Of a stretch of 64,000 nt of DNA, positions 53,949-63,479 are shown piece by piece. The notes beneath the pieces are model-generated. The model did not search any database. It had not been told where the DNA came from and was given only the letters and a program-made list of their open reading frames with translations. The stretch is taken from contig NZ_AP017898.1 in the NCBI RefSeq assembly GCF_003609835.1, positions 1,178,001 through 1,242,000 of the forward strand, in the 5' to 3' direction. The number at the start of each line of letters is the position of its first letter. The stretch's first letter is position 1. Source of the stretch: Sphingopyxis sp. FD7. Its GTDB lineage: Bacteria > Pseudomonadota > Alphaproteobacteria > Sphingomonadales > Sphingomonadaceae. The position numbers and the translations under genes were made by a program.

Positions 53949-54737
53949 TCAGTAAACCACCAACCGATCCACCAGCGCCTCGCGCATCGTGGGCGTGAAG
54001 TTCAGCACCGCCTCGGCATAGCTTGGCACATCGCCATGATCGCGGCGCACGGTGGCGAGTGCTGCGTCGAGATAGGCGGGGTTGACCGACATCAGCGCGC
54101 GGATCGCATCGTCGTGGATTTCGGTGCCATAGCGCGACCGGATATGCGCCGCGCCCTGCGCGATCCGCTCCTCGATCTTGCCCGCGGTGTTGGTGAGCAG
54201 ATAATCGTGCATCAGATCGTCCTCATGGACGCCGAGCAACCGGTGCACGATCGCGACCGCAAAGCCCGTGCGGTCCTTGCCCGCGACGCAGTGGACCAGG
54301 CTGGGCGCATCATATTCAGCGAGCGCCGCAAGATAGAGGCGCAGCGTCGCGACGAGCGCGGGGCGATAGGGCATTCCGGCATAGGTGTCGATCATCCGCG
54401 CGCGCGCCGTTTCGACATCGATCGTCCCGCCCGCCGCCTGCAGGTGCGGCGCGAGGCCCGCTGTCACGCCGCCTGCAAAGAGCACCCGCGCCGAAAAATT
54501 GTCCGACCGGCGACACGGGTGCATCGCGCGCTCGTCGTCGCCGCGCAGGTCGATGACCGTTTCGATCCCCAACTGGTCGAGCATCGCCAGATCATCGTCG
54601 GTCGCGGCTTCATGGTGCGCCGAGCGCCACAGCATCGCATCGCGCAGCCGCCCGCCGCCTTCGACCGCATAGCCGCCATAGTCGCGGAAATTATGGATGC
54701 CGGACAAGGGCAGGACGCGCTCGGCGAGCATGGTCAT
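53949..54737 (-). CDS. Tyrosine-protein phosphatase family protein
   Basis: The 262-residue protein has the PTP signature HCVAGKDRTG (C-x5-R) and the N-terminal NFRDYGGY and LWRSAHHEAAT blocks of the PF13350 family (bacterial lipid/tyrosine phosphatases such as MptpB-like). Its start overlaps the stop of the enoyl-CoA hydratase gene. Phosphate ester hydrolysis is clear; phosphotyrosine against phosphoinositide substrate is not. Confidence 0.85.
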   Translation of the reverse strand: MTMLAERVLPLSGIHNFRDYGGYAVEGGGRLRDAMLWRSAHHEAATDDDLAMLDQLGIETVIDLRGDDERAMHPCRRSDNFSARVLFAGGVTAGLAPHLQAAGGTIDVETARARMIDTYAGMPYRPALVATLRLYLAALAEYDAPSLVHCVAGKDRTGFAVAIVHRLLGVHEDDLMHDYLLTNTAGKIEERIAQGAAHIRSRYGTEIHDDAIRALMSVNPAYLDAALATVRRDHGDVPSYAEAVLNFTPTMREALVDRLVVY

Positions 54738-55543
54738 TCTCCTGTGAACACGGGGGACCGCTTTTCGACGAACGCATTGATCGCCTCGCGGTTATCCGCG
54801 GTTTCGTGGACGATCGCCTGATAGGCCGCGCTCAGTTCCAATATATCGCTCATCCGGCTGTGCTGCGCCTCACGCAGCAATCGCTTCGTCAGGCGCAACG
54901 CCCGCGGCGGGTTGCAGACGATCCGCTCGGCGATGGCGATCGCGCGGTCCAGCAGCTCCGCATCGGGCACGACGTCAGTGACCAGACCATATTCCTTTGC
55001 CTGGGCCGCGTCAAAGCGATCGCCGGTCAGGAAAAGTTCGGCGGCGCGCGGATAACCGAGTATTTTCTGAAGCAGCCAGGCGCCGCCGTCGCCGGGAACG
55101 ATTCCGACCTTGATGAAACTGCACGCGAACTTCGCGCTTTCGGCCGCAATGCGGATGTCGCAGGTGCAGGCGAGATCGCAACCAAGGCCGATCGCGTGGC
55201 CGTTGACCGCGGCGATCATCGGCACCTCGCAGTCCATCAGCGCGCGGATCACCGCCTGCACCCCCTTGCGGTAATTGGCGCGCGTCGAGTCGGGCTGGTC
55301 GAGCACGCCGATGCCGGTGCGGTCCTGCATCCCCTTCAGGTTGCCGCCCGCGCTGAACGCCTTGCCGCTGCCCGTCAGAATGATCGCGCTGACGCTGCGG
55401 TCGTCGCCCAGCTCCCGCAACGTGTCGATGATGTCCCGGCAATCCTCATGCGTACCGATCGCGTTCATGCTTTCGGGCTTGTTCATGGTCAGGATCGCGA
55501 TCCTGCCCCGCCGCTCGACACTCAAAAACTCGCCCATCGCCAA
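54734..55543 (-). CDS. Enoyl-CoA hydratase/isomerase family protein
   Basis: The 269-residue crotonase-fold enzyme has the oxyanion-hole segments SGKAFSAGGNLKGM and AVNGHAIGLGCDLACTCDIRIA, and ends in the usual helical domain. Catalytic acids sit where hydratases have them (IVPGDGGAW), so hydration of an enoyl-CoA is likely. It is co-transcribed with the phosphatase (four-base overlap) and divergent from the acyl-CoA dehydrogenase pair (about 46 bp). Confidence 0.87.
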   Translation of the reverse strand: MAMGEFLSVERRGRIAILTMNKPESMNAIGTHEDCRDIIDTLRELGDDRSVSAIILTGSGKAFSAGGNLKGMQDRTGIGVLDQPDSTRANYRKGVQAVIRALMDCEVPMIAAVNGHAIGLGCDLACTCDIRIAAESAKFACSFIKVGIVPGDGGAWLLQKILGYPRAAELFLTGDRFDAAQAKEYGLVTDVVPDAELLDRAIAIAERIVCNPPRALRLTKRLLREAQHSRMSDILELSAAYQAIVHETADNREAINAFVEKRSPVFTGE

Positions 55544-55588
55544 TTATCCTTTGCTGCTCCCGAAAAGCTATTGCATGGCTGGCGCGAC

Positions 55589-56728
55589 ATGCAAGGCTTT
55601 GCGCTCTATCCCTTCGATCCGCCCGGTGACGCGGCCGCGCTGCGCTGCGAACTGCGCGGTTGGCTGGCGGCGAACCAGCCGACGGGCGACATCGTTGCCC
55701 GCGCGAATTGCTGGGCGAGTTTCGACCCCGATTTCAGCCGCGCGCTGGGCGCGGCGGGCTATATCGGGATGACGCTGCCGTCGCGCTATGGCGGCGGCGA
55801 CCGGCATCCGCTTGAACGCTATGTGGTGATCGAGGAACTGCTCGCGGCGGGCGCGCCGGTCGGGGCGCACTGGATCGCCGATCGCCAGACGGGACCGCTG
55901 ATCCTGCGCTATGGCAGCGAGGAGCAGCGGCAGCGCTATCTGCCGGGGATCGCGCGCGGCGAGCTTTATGCCTGCATCGGACTGTCCGAACCCGGCGCGG
56001 GGTCGGATCTGGCGGCGGTGCGAACGGCGGCGCGGGAGACCGCCGAGGGCTGGCGGCTCAATGGTTCGAAGATATGGACGACCGGCGCGCATCTGTCGCA
56101 CATCATGCTGGCGCTGGTGCGCATCGAGGAGGGGAGCGAGCGAAATGCAGGCCTGAGCCAGCTGCTGATCGACCTCGACACCCCCGGCATCACGATCCGC
56201 CCGATCATCGACATGGCGGGGCGCCATGATTTCAACGAGGTGTTTTTCGACGATGTGCTCGTCCCGCACGGCGCGCTCGTCGGGGAACGCGGGCAGGGGT
56301 GGAAACAGGTTACCGCCGAACTCGGCCTCGAACGGTCGGGACCGGAGCGTTACCTGTCGAGCCATGCCCTGCTCGTCGCGCTGATCGACGCGGCGGGCCC
56401 CGATCCCGACCCGGCGGTGGCCGCGCTGATCGGCGAACTCAGCGCCGAGATGTGGACGCTGCGCCAACTGTCGATGTCGACTGCGGCCAGGCTGGCGGCG
56501 GGTGAGGATCCGATGGTCGAGGCGTCGGTGGTCAAGGAACTGGGCAATGCGTTCGAGCAGGACATGCCGCGCCGGGTGCAGGCGATCGTCGATTGCCCGT
56601 GGGACGATGCAAGCGATCTTGGCCGGTTGCTGCGCGCCTTGCTGATCGCCTCGCCCAGTTTTTCGCTGCGCGGCGGGACGCGCGAGGTGATCCGCGGCAT
56701 CATCGCGCGCGGACTGGGCCTCAGATGA
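55589..56728 (+). CDS. Acyl-CoA dehydrogenase, large subunit type
   Basis: The 379-residue flavoprotein contains all three ACAD domains: LPSRYGGGDRHPLERYVV in the first, CIGLSEPGAGSDLAAV and GSKIWTTGAHLSHIML in the middle, and the FAD-binding C-terminus SLRGGTREVIRGIIARG. I chose ATG 55589, close to the divergent hydratase. Its stop overlaps the start of a second, shorter ACAD, a layout typical of heteromeric alpha2beta2 dehydrogenases acting on bulky or branched acyl-CoA (steroid side chain, terpenoids). Confidence 0.88.
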   Translation: MQGFALYPFDPPGDAAALRCELRGWLAANQPTGDIVARANCWASFDPDFSRALGAAGYIGMTLPSRYGGGDRHPLERYVVIEELLAAGAPVGAHWIADRQTGPLILRYGSEEQRQRYLPGIARGELYACIGLSEPGAGSDLAAVRTAARETAEGWRLNGSKIWTTGAHLSHIMLALVRIEEGSERNAGLSQLLIDLDTPGITIRPIIDMAGRHDFNEVFFDDVLVPHGALVGERGQGWKQVTAELGLERSGPERYLSSHALLVALIDAAGPDPDPAVAALIGELSAEMWTLRQLSMSTAARLAAGEDPMVEASVVKELGNAFEQDMPRRVQAIVDCPWDDASDLGRLLRALLIASPSFSLRGGTREVIRGIIARGLGLR

Positions 56729-57441
56729 GCGCGGCGCGCGAAATGCTGTGCGACACCGCGCGGGCGGTGTTTGCCGAGGCGGCAACGGCGGGGATGGCGC
56801 CGGTCGAAGCGGCGGGCTTTGCCCTGCTGCTGGTGCCGGAGGGCGAGGGCGGTTTCGGCGGCGACTGGGGCGACGTCAATGCGGTATTGCAGATCGCAGG
56901 GGTGATGGTGCCCGACCTGCCGATCGCCGAACGGCTCGCCCCCGGAGACTTGCAAGCCGCCGCGACGATCAGCCTGATGGCGGGCGCGATGCGAGAGGCG
57001 CTTGCCTTGTCGATCGAGCATGTGAACACCCGCCACCAGTTCGGGCGGCCGCTGGGCAAGTTTCAGGCGGTGCAGCAATCGCTTGCCGTCATGGCGTGCG
57101 AGGTGCGTGCGGTGGAGGCGGCGGCAGCGGCGCTGGCGGCGCGGCTCGATGCCGTCGGGCTCGATCCGGCGGCCGCCGTTTTTGAAATCGCTGCGGCCAA
57201 ACTCCGCGCAAACCGGGCGGTCGGTGTCGTGACCTCGATCGCGCATCAGGTGCACGGCGCGATCGGCTTTACCCGCGAATATGCGCTGAACCGGGTGACC
57301 ATCCCGCTGATGCGCTGGCGCGGGGAGCATGGGAATGACGCCTATTGGGCGGCGACGCTTGGGCGGCAGGTTGCGGGGCTGGGCGGCAAGGGGTTGTGGG
57401 AAACAATCACCAGACGGTCGGACGACTGCCGAAAGGCCTGA
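56725..57441 (+). CDS. Short acyl-CoA dehydrogenase-like subunit lacking the middle domain
   Basis: The 238-residue protein aligns with the ends of an ACAD: an N-terminal helical piece (about 1-75) joins directly to the C-terminal helical domain (ALSIEHVNTRHQFGRPLGKFQ, QVHGAIGFTREYALNR). The beta-barrel middle domain is missing. It overlaps the preceding large subunit by four bases and probably forms its partner. It is smaller than most known beta subunits, so either it is a minimal structural subunit or a decayed one. Confidence 0.78.
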   Translation: MSAAREMLCDTARAVFAEAATAGMAPVEAAGFALLLVPEGEGGFGGDWGDVNAVLQIAGVMVPDLPIAERLAPGDLQAAATISLMAGAMREALALSIEHVNTRHQFGRPLGKFQAVQQSLAVMACEVRAVEAAAAALAARLDAVGLDPAAAVFEIAAAKLRANRAVGVVTSIAHQVHGAIGFTREYALNRVTIPLMRWRGEHGNDAYWAATLGRQVAGLGGKGLWETITRRSDDCRKA

Positions 57442-57545
57442 TCAGGAAGGCGTGCGCTCCCTTGGAGGCGGGAGCCAATCACCCGTTCGCGCCATCTGGA
57501 ACCAGTCGGCGATGCGTCCACGCCTTCGCGGAGACATCGAGGCTT

Positions 57546-58676
57546 TTATTTTACCGCGCCGCCTTCGCGCAGCGCCGCTATTCTGCCCATGTCATAACCG
57601 AGCGCCGCCAGCACCGCATCGCCATCGGCGCCGACCGCGGGAGCGGGGCGCGGCGCGTCGTTGACCGTGACCGAATAGCGCGGGGCGGGGGCGGGCTGGA
57701 TTGCGCCGCCGATTTCCACGAACGTCGCGCGCGCGACATTGTGCGGATGCCGCGGCGCCTCTTCGAGCGAGAGGACGGGAGCGAAGCAGATGTCGGTCAT
57801 CTCCATGATAGCACACCATTCGTCGCGGGTTTTCGTCGCGAACAGCGCGGTGAGCTTGTCCTTGAGCCATCCCCATTTCGATGGATCGAGCTGGGCGTCG
57901 AAATCGGGGTCGGCGTCGAGGCCGGTCTTTTCGCGGAGCAGGGCGTAAAACTGCGGCTCGATCGATCCGATCGAGATGAACTTGCCGTCGGCGCAAGCAT
58001 AGGTGTCGTAAAAATGGGCGCCACCGTCGAGCATGTTGACCCCGGCCTCGTCCTTCAGCCGTCCCATCGCCTTGAAGCCCCATGTCATGCCCGCGAGCAG
58101 CGCCGATCCGTCGGTCATCGCGCAGTCGATCACCTGGCCCTCGCCCGTCCGCGCGGCGTGGAGCAGCGCGCTCGTCATGCCGAACGCCAGCATCATGCCG
58201 CCGCCGCCGAAGTCGCCGACATAATTGACCGGCGGCACAGGCTTTTCGCCCGCGCGCCCTATGCCGTGGAGGACACCCGACAGCGCGATATAGTTGATGT
58301 CATGCCCGGCGGCCTGCGCATAGGGACCATATTGGCCCCAGCCGGTCATGCGGCCGTAAACGAGCCGGGGATTGTCGGCGAGCAGCACATCGGGACCGAG
58401 CCCGAAGCGCTCCATCACGCCGGGGCGATAGCCTTCGATGATCGCATCGGCGCCACGGCAAAGATCGCGCGCGACCTGCACCGCATCGGGGTTCTTCATG
58501 TCGAGCGCGATCGAGGTGCGGTTCCGCGACAGCGGGTCGCGCGGATCGAGGAAGCCGCCGGGCCGGTCGATACGGATCACCTCGGCGCCATGGTCGGCGA
58601 GCATCATCGCGCAGAAGGGGCCGGGGCCGATCCCGGCGAACTCGATGATCTTGATGCCGTTCAGCGGACCCGTCAT
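57546..58676 (-). CDS. CaiB/BaiF family CoA transferase or alpha-methylacyl-CoA racemase
   Basis: The 376-residue family III enzyme starts [33 protein letters not shown], close to alpha-methylacyl-CoA racemases, and keeps the catalytic Asp in [11 protein letters not shown] (HDxNY is a racemase hallmark). Racemases convert (R)- to (S)-2-methylacyl-CoA so that branched side chains can enter beta-oxidation, which suits the ACAD neighbours. ATG 58676 follows GAGGAG; the longer frame to 58739 is less likely. Confidence 0.86.
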   Translation of the reverse strand: MTGPLNGIKIIEFAGIGPGPFCAMMLADHGAEVIRIDRPGGFLDPRDPLSRNRTSIALDMKNPDAVQVARDLCRGADAIIEGYRPGVMERFGLGPDVLLADNPRLVYGRMTGWGQYGPYAQAAGHDINYIALSGVLHGIGRAGEKPVPPVNYVGDFGGGGMMLAFGMTSALLHAARTGEGQVIDCAMTDGSALLAGMTWGFKAMGRLKDEAGVNMLDGGAHFYDTYACADGKFISIGSIEPQFYALLREKTGLDADPDFDAQLDPSKWGWLKDKLTALFATKTRDEWCAIMEMTDICFAPVLSLEEAPRHPHNVARATFVEIGGAIQPAPAPRYSVTVNDAPRPAPAVGADGDAVLAALGYDMGRIAALREGGAVK

Positions 58677-58787
58677 ATCCAACTCCTCATTGTTACAATC
58701 CATCGGGGTCGCCTCGTGCGGTTGCCCCGGCCTTGTCATATTTGCGCCCTAAGGCGCGCCAAACCAGAAACCTGCAGGGACGCTGCC

Positions 58788-60125
58788 ATGATTGATCGCC
58801 GCAACTTCGCACTTGCCGCTCTTGCCTTCGGGGGGCTGGCGATCCAGTCGCGCGCGACCGAGAAAGGGCTGATGCCGACGGCGCCGGGCTATGGCCCGTT
58901 GCAGCCCGATCCCGCCGGGCTGATCGACCTGCCGCCGGGCTTTTCCTATCGTGTCATTTCCTCGCTGGGCGAGGCGATGAGCGACGGGCACCGCGTCCCC
59001 GACCGCGCCGACGGCATGGGCTGTTTCCAGCTGGGCGGCGGCAGGATCGCGCTGGTGCGCAATCACGAGCTTCAGCCGCGGCACGGCAAGGACGGGCCGT
59101 TCGGCAAGACTGCGGCGCTGCCGACGGAAGCCTTCGACAGCCGCGCGGGCGCGGCGCTGCCGGGCGGAACGACGACGCTGGTGCTCGATCCCGACAGCCT
59201 GGCGGTGGAGAAACAATATCTGAGCCTGGTCGGCACGATCCGCAATTGTGCGGGGGGCATCACGCCCTGGAACAGCTGGCTGACGTGCGAGGAAAGCGTC
59301 GATGGCCCCGATCAAGGCGTCGGGCGGCCGCACGGCTGGATCTTCGACGTCCCCGCCGACGCCGGAAAGCTGGTGAAGGCCGATCCGCTCAAGGCCATGG
59401 GGCGCTTCGTCCGCGAGGCGGCGGCGGTCGATCCGCGCACCGGCATCGTCTATATGACCGAGGACCGCGACGACAGCCTCTTCTATCGCTTCATCCCCGA
59501 CGTGCCGGGGTCGCTCCAGCGCGGCGGCCGCTTGCAGGCGCTGGCCTTTCACGACGAGTCCATCCGCGACAGCCGCAACTGGGGCGAGCGACGCATTGCG
59601 CCGGGAAGCTGGCTTTTCGCGCGCTGGATCGACCTCGACGACCCCGAAAGCCCCGCCGACGATCTTCGGCATCGCGGCGCCAGACAGGGCGCGGCGGTCT
59701 TTGCGCGCGGCGAGGGCATCCATTGGGGCGCCGACGAGCTTTATTTCACCTGCACTTCGGGCGGCGCGGCAAAGCAGGGGCAGATCATGCGTTACCGTCC
59801 CTCGCGGCACGAGGGCACCGACGGCGAACGCACGGTTCCCGGCCGGATGCAGCTGTTCCTCGAATCGACCGATCCCGCTCATTACAGCTTCGGCGACAAT
59901 CTGACGGTCGCCCCCAACGGCCATCTGATCGTGTGCGAGGACCAGTATCTCGATACGGTCGACAATCATCTGCGCGGCGTCACTCCCTTTGGCGAAGTCT
60001 ATCCCTTTGCCCGGATCCGGGTTCAGACTGAACCGGCGGGCGTCTGTTTTTCGCCCGACGGCAAGACGATGTTCGTCAACCTCTACAGCCCGACCAAAAC
60101 GCTCGCGATCCGCGGCCCCTTTTGA
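58788..60125 (+). CDS. Tat-exported PhoX-family (DUF839) protein
   Basis: The 445-residue protein begins MIDRRNFALAALAFGGLA, a twin-arginine-type signal, and belongs to the PhoX/DUF839 beta-propeller family (NCAGGITPWNSWLTCEES, MTEDRDDSLFYRF, NLTVAPNGHLIVCED). PhoX proteins are Ca/Fe-dependent phosphomonoesterases of the periplasm. Several family members are not proven phosphatases, so activity is provisional. I chose ATG 58788; the open frame upstream is a shadow of the divergent CaiB gene. Confidence 0.82.
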   Translation: MIDRRNFALAALAFGGLAIQSRATEKGLMPTAPGYGPLQPDPAGLIDLPPGFSYRVISSLGEAMSDGHRVPDRADGMGCFQLGGGRIALVRNHELQPRHGKDGPFGKTAALPTEAFDSRAGAALPGGTTTLVLDPDSLAVEKQYLSLVGTIRNCAGGITPWNSWLTCEESVDGPDQGVGRPHGWIFDVPADAGKLVKADPLKAMGRFVREAAAVDPRTGIVYMTEDRDDSLFYRFIPDVPGSLQRGGRLQALAFHDESIRDSRNWGERRIAPGSWLFARWIDLDDPESPADDLRHRGARQGAAVFARGEGIHWGADELYFTCTSGGAAKQGQIMRYRPSRHEGTDGERTVPGRMQLFLESTDPAHYSFGDNLTVAPNGHLIVCEDQYLDTVDNHLRGVTPFGEVYPFARIRVQTEPAGVCFSPDGKTMFVNLYSPTKTLAIRGPF

Positions 60126-61373
60126 TCAGAGCCGCTCGATGATGATCGCGGGCGCCATGCCGCCCGCGGCGCACATGGTAACCAGCCCATAGCGGCCGCC
60201 CGACCGCTCAAGCTCGTCGAGCGCGGTGCCGATCAGGATCGATCCCGTCGCGCCGATCGGATGGCCGAGCGCCATCGCGCCGCCGTTGATGTTGACCTTG
60301 TCGCGGTCGAGGTCGAGGTCGCGGATGAACTTTTCGGCAACGACCGCAAAGGCCTCATTGATTTCCCAGACGTCGATGTCGTCCTTGGCGAGACCGGCCT
60401 TTTCCAGCACCTTCCTTGCCGCGGGGACCGGCGCATTGAGCATCAGCGTCGGATCGTCGCCGATATTGGCATAGGCGACGACGCGCGCGCGGGGCTTCAG
60501 GCCGTGCTTGTCGGCATAGTCCTTCGAGGTGATGAGCAGCGCCGCCGCGCCGTCGACGACGCCCGACGAGTTGCCGGCATGGTGGACATGCTGGATTTCA
60601 AGGTCGGGATAGCGGCGGTTGATCTGCTGCCGGAAGGTGAAGCCGCCCATGTCGAAATCGGCAAGCGCGGCAAAGCTGGGTTTCAGCGCGGCCAGGCCCT
60701 CGGCGGTGGTTTCGGGACGCGGAAACTCCTCATGGTCGAGTGCGACGCTGCCGTCTGGGTTGAGCACCGGGACGACCGATTTGGCGAAGCGCCCTTCCTT
60801 GATCGCGCGGTCGGCGCGCTGCTGGCTGACGAGCGCGAGCGCGTCGAGATCCTCGCGGCTGATCCCTTCGATCGTTGCGATCGCGTCGCCGCAGACGCCC
60901 TGATGCGATTGGGGGTGCAGCTCATCGAGGGCCTGGTGACCCGATCCCATCAGGCGGCGCGGCAGGCCGGCGTTCGCCTGTTCGGCGGCGAAGGCGCTGG
61001 TATAGCTCATCATCTCGGTGCCGCCCGCGATGACGCAATCTTCCATGCCCGACATGACACTTGCGGCCGCAAAGTTCACCGAACTGATGCCGCCGCCGCA
61101 AAAACGGTCGAGCGTCGTGCCGCTGGCCTTGACGTCATAGCCCGCCGACAGCGCCGCCATGCGGCCAAGATCGCCGCCTTGCTTGCCATTCTGCGACGAG
61201 GTCGACCAGACGATGTCGTCGACCGTCGCGGTGTCGAGATGATTGCGGTCGCGGATCGCGGCAAGCACCGTCGCGGCAAGGTGTTGCGGGTGCAGGTGCG
61301 ACAGCGCGCCCTTGCCGGGCTTGCCAATCCCGCGCGGGGTGCGGACGGCGTCGATGATATAGGCTTCGGGCAT
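60126..61373 (-). CDS. Acetyl-CoA acyltransferase (thiolase)
   Basis: The 415-residue thiolase has the nucleophile Cys92 in DRFCGGGISS, the histidine in GHPIGATG and the second cysteine in VTMCAAGGMAPA. It opens MPEAYIIDAVRTPRG after AAGGAG. It cleaves 3-oxoacyl-CoA and is the last gene of a minus-strand run (ACAD, ACAD, SDR, thiolase) that covers the beta-oxidation cycle. Its stop lies directly against the PhoX stop. Confidence 0.92.
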   Translation of the reverse strand: MPEAYIIDAVRTPRGIGKPGKGALSHLHPQHLAATVLAAIRDRNHLDTATVDDIVWSTSSQNGKQGGDLGRMAALSAGYDVKASGTTLDRFCGGGISSVNFAAASVMSGMEDCVIAGGTEMMSYTSAFAAEQANAGLPRRLMGSGHQALDELHPQSHQGVCGDAIATIEGISREDLDALALVSQQRADRAIKEGRFAKSVVPVLNPDGSVALDHEEFPRPETTAEGLAALKPSFAALADFDMGGFTFRQQINRRYPDLEIQHVHHAGNSSGVVDGAAALLITSKDYADKHGLKPRARVVAYANIGDDPTLMLNAPVPAARKVLEKAGLAKDDIDVWEINEAFAVVAEKFIRDLDLDRDKVNINGGAMALGHPIGATGSILIGTALDELERSGGRYGLVTMCAAGGMAPAIIIERL

Positions 61374-61393
61374 TTCAAACTCCTTGTGCATAT

Positions 61394-61470
61394 CGTCATT
61401 GCGAGCGTCGCGAAGCAATCCAGAGCAGGTTTACGCTACTCTCGATTGCTTCGCTGCGCTCGCAATGACG
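61394..61470. repeat. GTCATTGCGAGCG hairpin pair
   Basis: Arms CGTCATTGCGAGCGTCGCGA and its partner ending GCTCGCAATGACG, with GAAGCAATC/GATTGCTTC inside, span the SDR-thiolase gap. A family seen once in this window. Confidence 0.78.
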
Positions 61471-61479
61471 GGCAAAACA

Positions 61480-62262
61480 TCAGCGGGGGGCCATGCGGAT
61501 CGCGCCGTCGAGGCGGACAGCCTGGCCGTTGAAATAGGTATTGCGGACCATCTCCATCGCGAGGCTCGCATATTCCTCGGCCTTGCCGAGCCGCTTGGGA
61601 AAGGGAACCGAGGCTTCGAGGCTTTCCTTCACCTTCGGGTTCATGTTGTTGAGCAATGGCGTCCCGAACACGCCCGGCATGATCGCGTTGACGCGAATGC
61701 CAAGGTCCATGAGGTCGCGCGCCATCGGCAGGACGAGGCCGTTGACCCCCGCCTTCGCCGAGCCATAGATGACCTGGCCGATCTGACCATCCTGCGCCGC
61801 GACCGAAGCGGTGAGGATGATCGCGCCGCGCTCGCCGTCCTCCATTTCGGGCAAGCTGGCCATGCCTTCGGCGGCGATCGACGCGACCCGATAGCTCGCG
61901 GTCAATATGCCTTCGACCCCGAAGGCATAATCTTCGGTTGGTGTCCGGCGATAACCACCCGTTTCCTTGTCATAGGCGAGCGTCTTGCCGCGCCGCGAGG
62001 TCATCGCGCAGTGGACGCAGATACGCTCCTGCCCATGCGCGGCGCGCGCCCTGGCATAGCCATCGAGCACCGATTGTTCGTCGGTGATGTCGACATGCAC
62101 GAACAGCCCGCCGATCGACGCCGCGACCTCCTCGCCGAGCGCATCGTTGATGTCGAAAATGGCGACCTTGACGCCCGATGCGGCGAGCGCCTCGGCGGTC
62201 GCGCGGCCGAGGCCCGAAGCGCCGCCGGTGACAACGGCAGACAGGGTCGAGTCGATTTTCAT
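61480..62262 (-). CDS. Short-chain dehydrogenase, probable 3-hydroxyacyl-CoA dehydrogenase
   Basis: The 260-residue SDR has the nucleotide loop TGGASGLG, an Asp after beta-2 (AIFDIND, NAD preference), Ser in ILTASVAAQDG and the catalytic YGSAK. The usual NAG motif after beta-4 reads HCAMTSRRG here. The C-terminal FNGQAVRLDGAIRMAPR is like type II 3-hydroxyacyl-CoA dehydrogenases, which fits its place between ACAD and thiolase genes. Confidence 0.85.
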   Translation of the reverse strand: MKIDSTLSAVVTGGASGLGRATAEALAASGVKVAIFDINDALGEEVAASIGGLFVHVDITDEQSVLDGYARARAAHGQERICVHCAMTSRRGKTLAYDKETGGYRRTPTEDYAFGVEGILTASYRVASIAAEGMASLPEMEDGERGAIILTASVAAQDGQIGQVIYGSAKAGVNGLVLPMARDLMDLGIRVNAIMPGVFGTPLLNNMNPKVKESLEASVPFPKRLGKAEEYASLAMEMVRNTYFNGQAVRLDGAIRMAPR

Positions 62263-62273
62263 GGCGAGCCTCC

Positions 62274-63479
62274 TCAGGCGGGGATCTGGTTGAAGGGAAT
62301 GCCCTTGTCGGGGCGGTGATCCTGCGGCAGGCCGAGGATGCGTTCGGCGATGGTGTTGAGCAACGTCTCGTCCGATCCACCCGCGATGCGGCCCGTCGGC
62401 GCGTTGATCCAGCTCGACGCCCAGTCATCCTTGGGCGAGGCATGTTCGTCGAACGCGAAGGCGCCCGTGCCTTGCAGGTCGAGCGCGAGTTCGGACAGTT
62501 TCTGGCGTGAGCGCACCGCGATGAGCTTGTTCAGCGAGCCTTCGGGGCCGGGAGTCATTCCCGCCTGCATCATCAGCCGCGCGCGCATGTTGATGGAATC
62601 GAGCCCCGCGCGCATCGCATGGTTGCGCGCGATCTGCTGACGGATGCGCCCGTCCTCGATCGCGGGACGACCGTTGAGTTTCACCTCTTTCGCGAGTTCG
62701 ACGAAGAGGCCCAGATGCGGCCCGAAACCCGCGCTGTCCGTCGCGACATAGCGCTCGATCATCAGCGTCGCCATGGCGACGGCAAAGCCGCCGCCGACCG
62801 GCGACATGCGGTGATCGTCGCCGATCTTCACATCGTCGAAGAAAACTTCGTTGACGTGGCTGTCGCCGCCGGCGAGCCTGATCGGGCGCACGGTGATGCC
62901 CGGCGCCTTCATGTCGACCCAGAAATAGGTCAGCCCCTTGTGCTTGGGGACCGTCGGATCCGTTCGCACGACGATGACGCCATAATCGCTGTATTGCGCC
63001 CAACTCGTCCAGACTTTTTGGCCGTTGATCTTCCACCCATTGCCGTCGGGTTCAGCGCGGGTACGGAGGCCCGCAAGGTCGGTGCCGCCCGACGGTTCGG
63101 AGAACAGCTGGCACCAGATTTCCTCGCCCTTGAGCGCCTTGATGACTCGTTCCTTGACGAACGCGCGATCCGACCCGAACTGCATCAGCACGGGCACCGG
63201 CATCCCCAGCGAAATGCCGAAATAGACGTTGGGGAAGCCGTGCTTCATTTCCTCGGCTTCAAAGCTGATCTTCTCGATATGGCCCAAGCCCTGGCCGCCA
63301 TATTCGGTCGGCCAGTTGATTCCCGCAAAGCCGGCGTCAAACTTGGTTCGCTGATAGCGGCGGCCGAGTGCGAGATCCTCCTCGACGCTCAGCCCCTTGC
63401 GAGCTGCTTTTCCGAACTCGGCCACCATCGATTCACACCAGGCCGCAGCCTTGGCGCGCCAGGCTTCCAGATCGGTCAT
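62274..63479 (-). CDS. Acyl-CoA dehydrogenase (alpha-type subunit)
   Basis: The 401-residue flavoprotein has INWPTEYGGQG, WCQLFSEPSGGTDLAGL, KVWTSWAQYSDYGVIV and the C-terminal RIAGGSDETLLNTIAERILG. I chose ATG 63479, which overlaps the stop of the next ACAD (63476) by four bases. Paired, differently sized ACADs of this type form alpha2beta2 heterotetramers in steroid and terpenoid degradation. Confidence 0.9.
   Translation of the reverse strand: MTDLEAWRAKAAAWCESMVAEFGKAARKGLSVEEDLALGRRYQRTKFDAGFAGINWPTEYGGQGLGHIEKISFEAEEMKHGFPNVYFGISLGMPVPVLMQFGSDRAFVKERVIKALKGEEIWCQLFSEPSGGTDLAGLRTRAEPDGNGWKINGQKVWTSWAQYSDYGVIVVRTDPTVPKHKGLTYFWVDMKAPGITVRPIRLAGGDSHVNEVFFDDVKIGDDHRMSPVGGGFAVAMATLMIERYVATDSAGFGPHLGLFVELAKEVKLNGRPAIEDGRIRQQIARNHAMRAGLDSINMRARLMMQAGMTPGPEGSLNKLIAVRSRQKLSELALDLQGTGAFAFDEHASPKDDWASSWINAPTGRIAGGSDETLLNTIAERILGLPQDHRPDKGIPFNQIPA

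Noticed and set aside
58690-58787. Possible Pho-box half-site TTGTCAT before the PhoX-like gene
   Set aside because: Only one convincing heptamer; no second copy at 11 bp, so not called.
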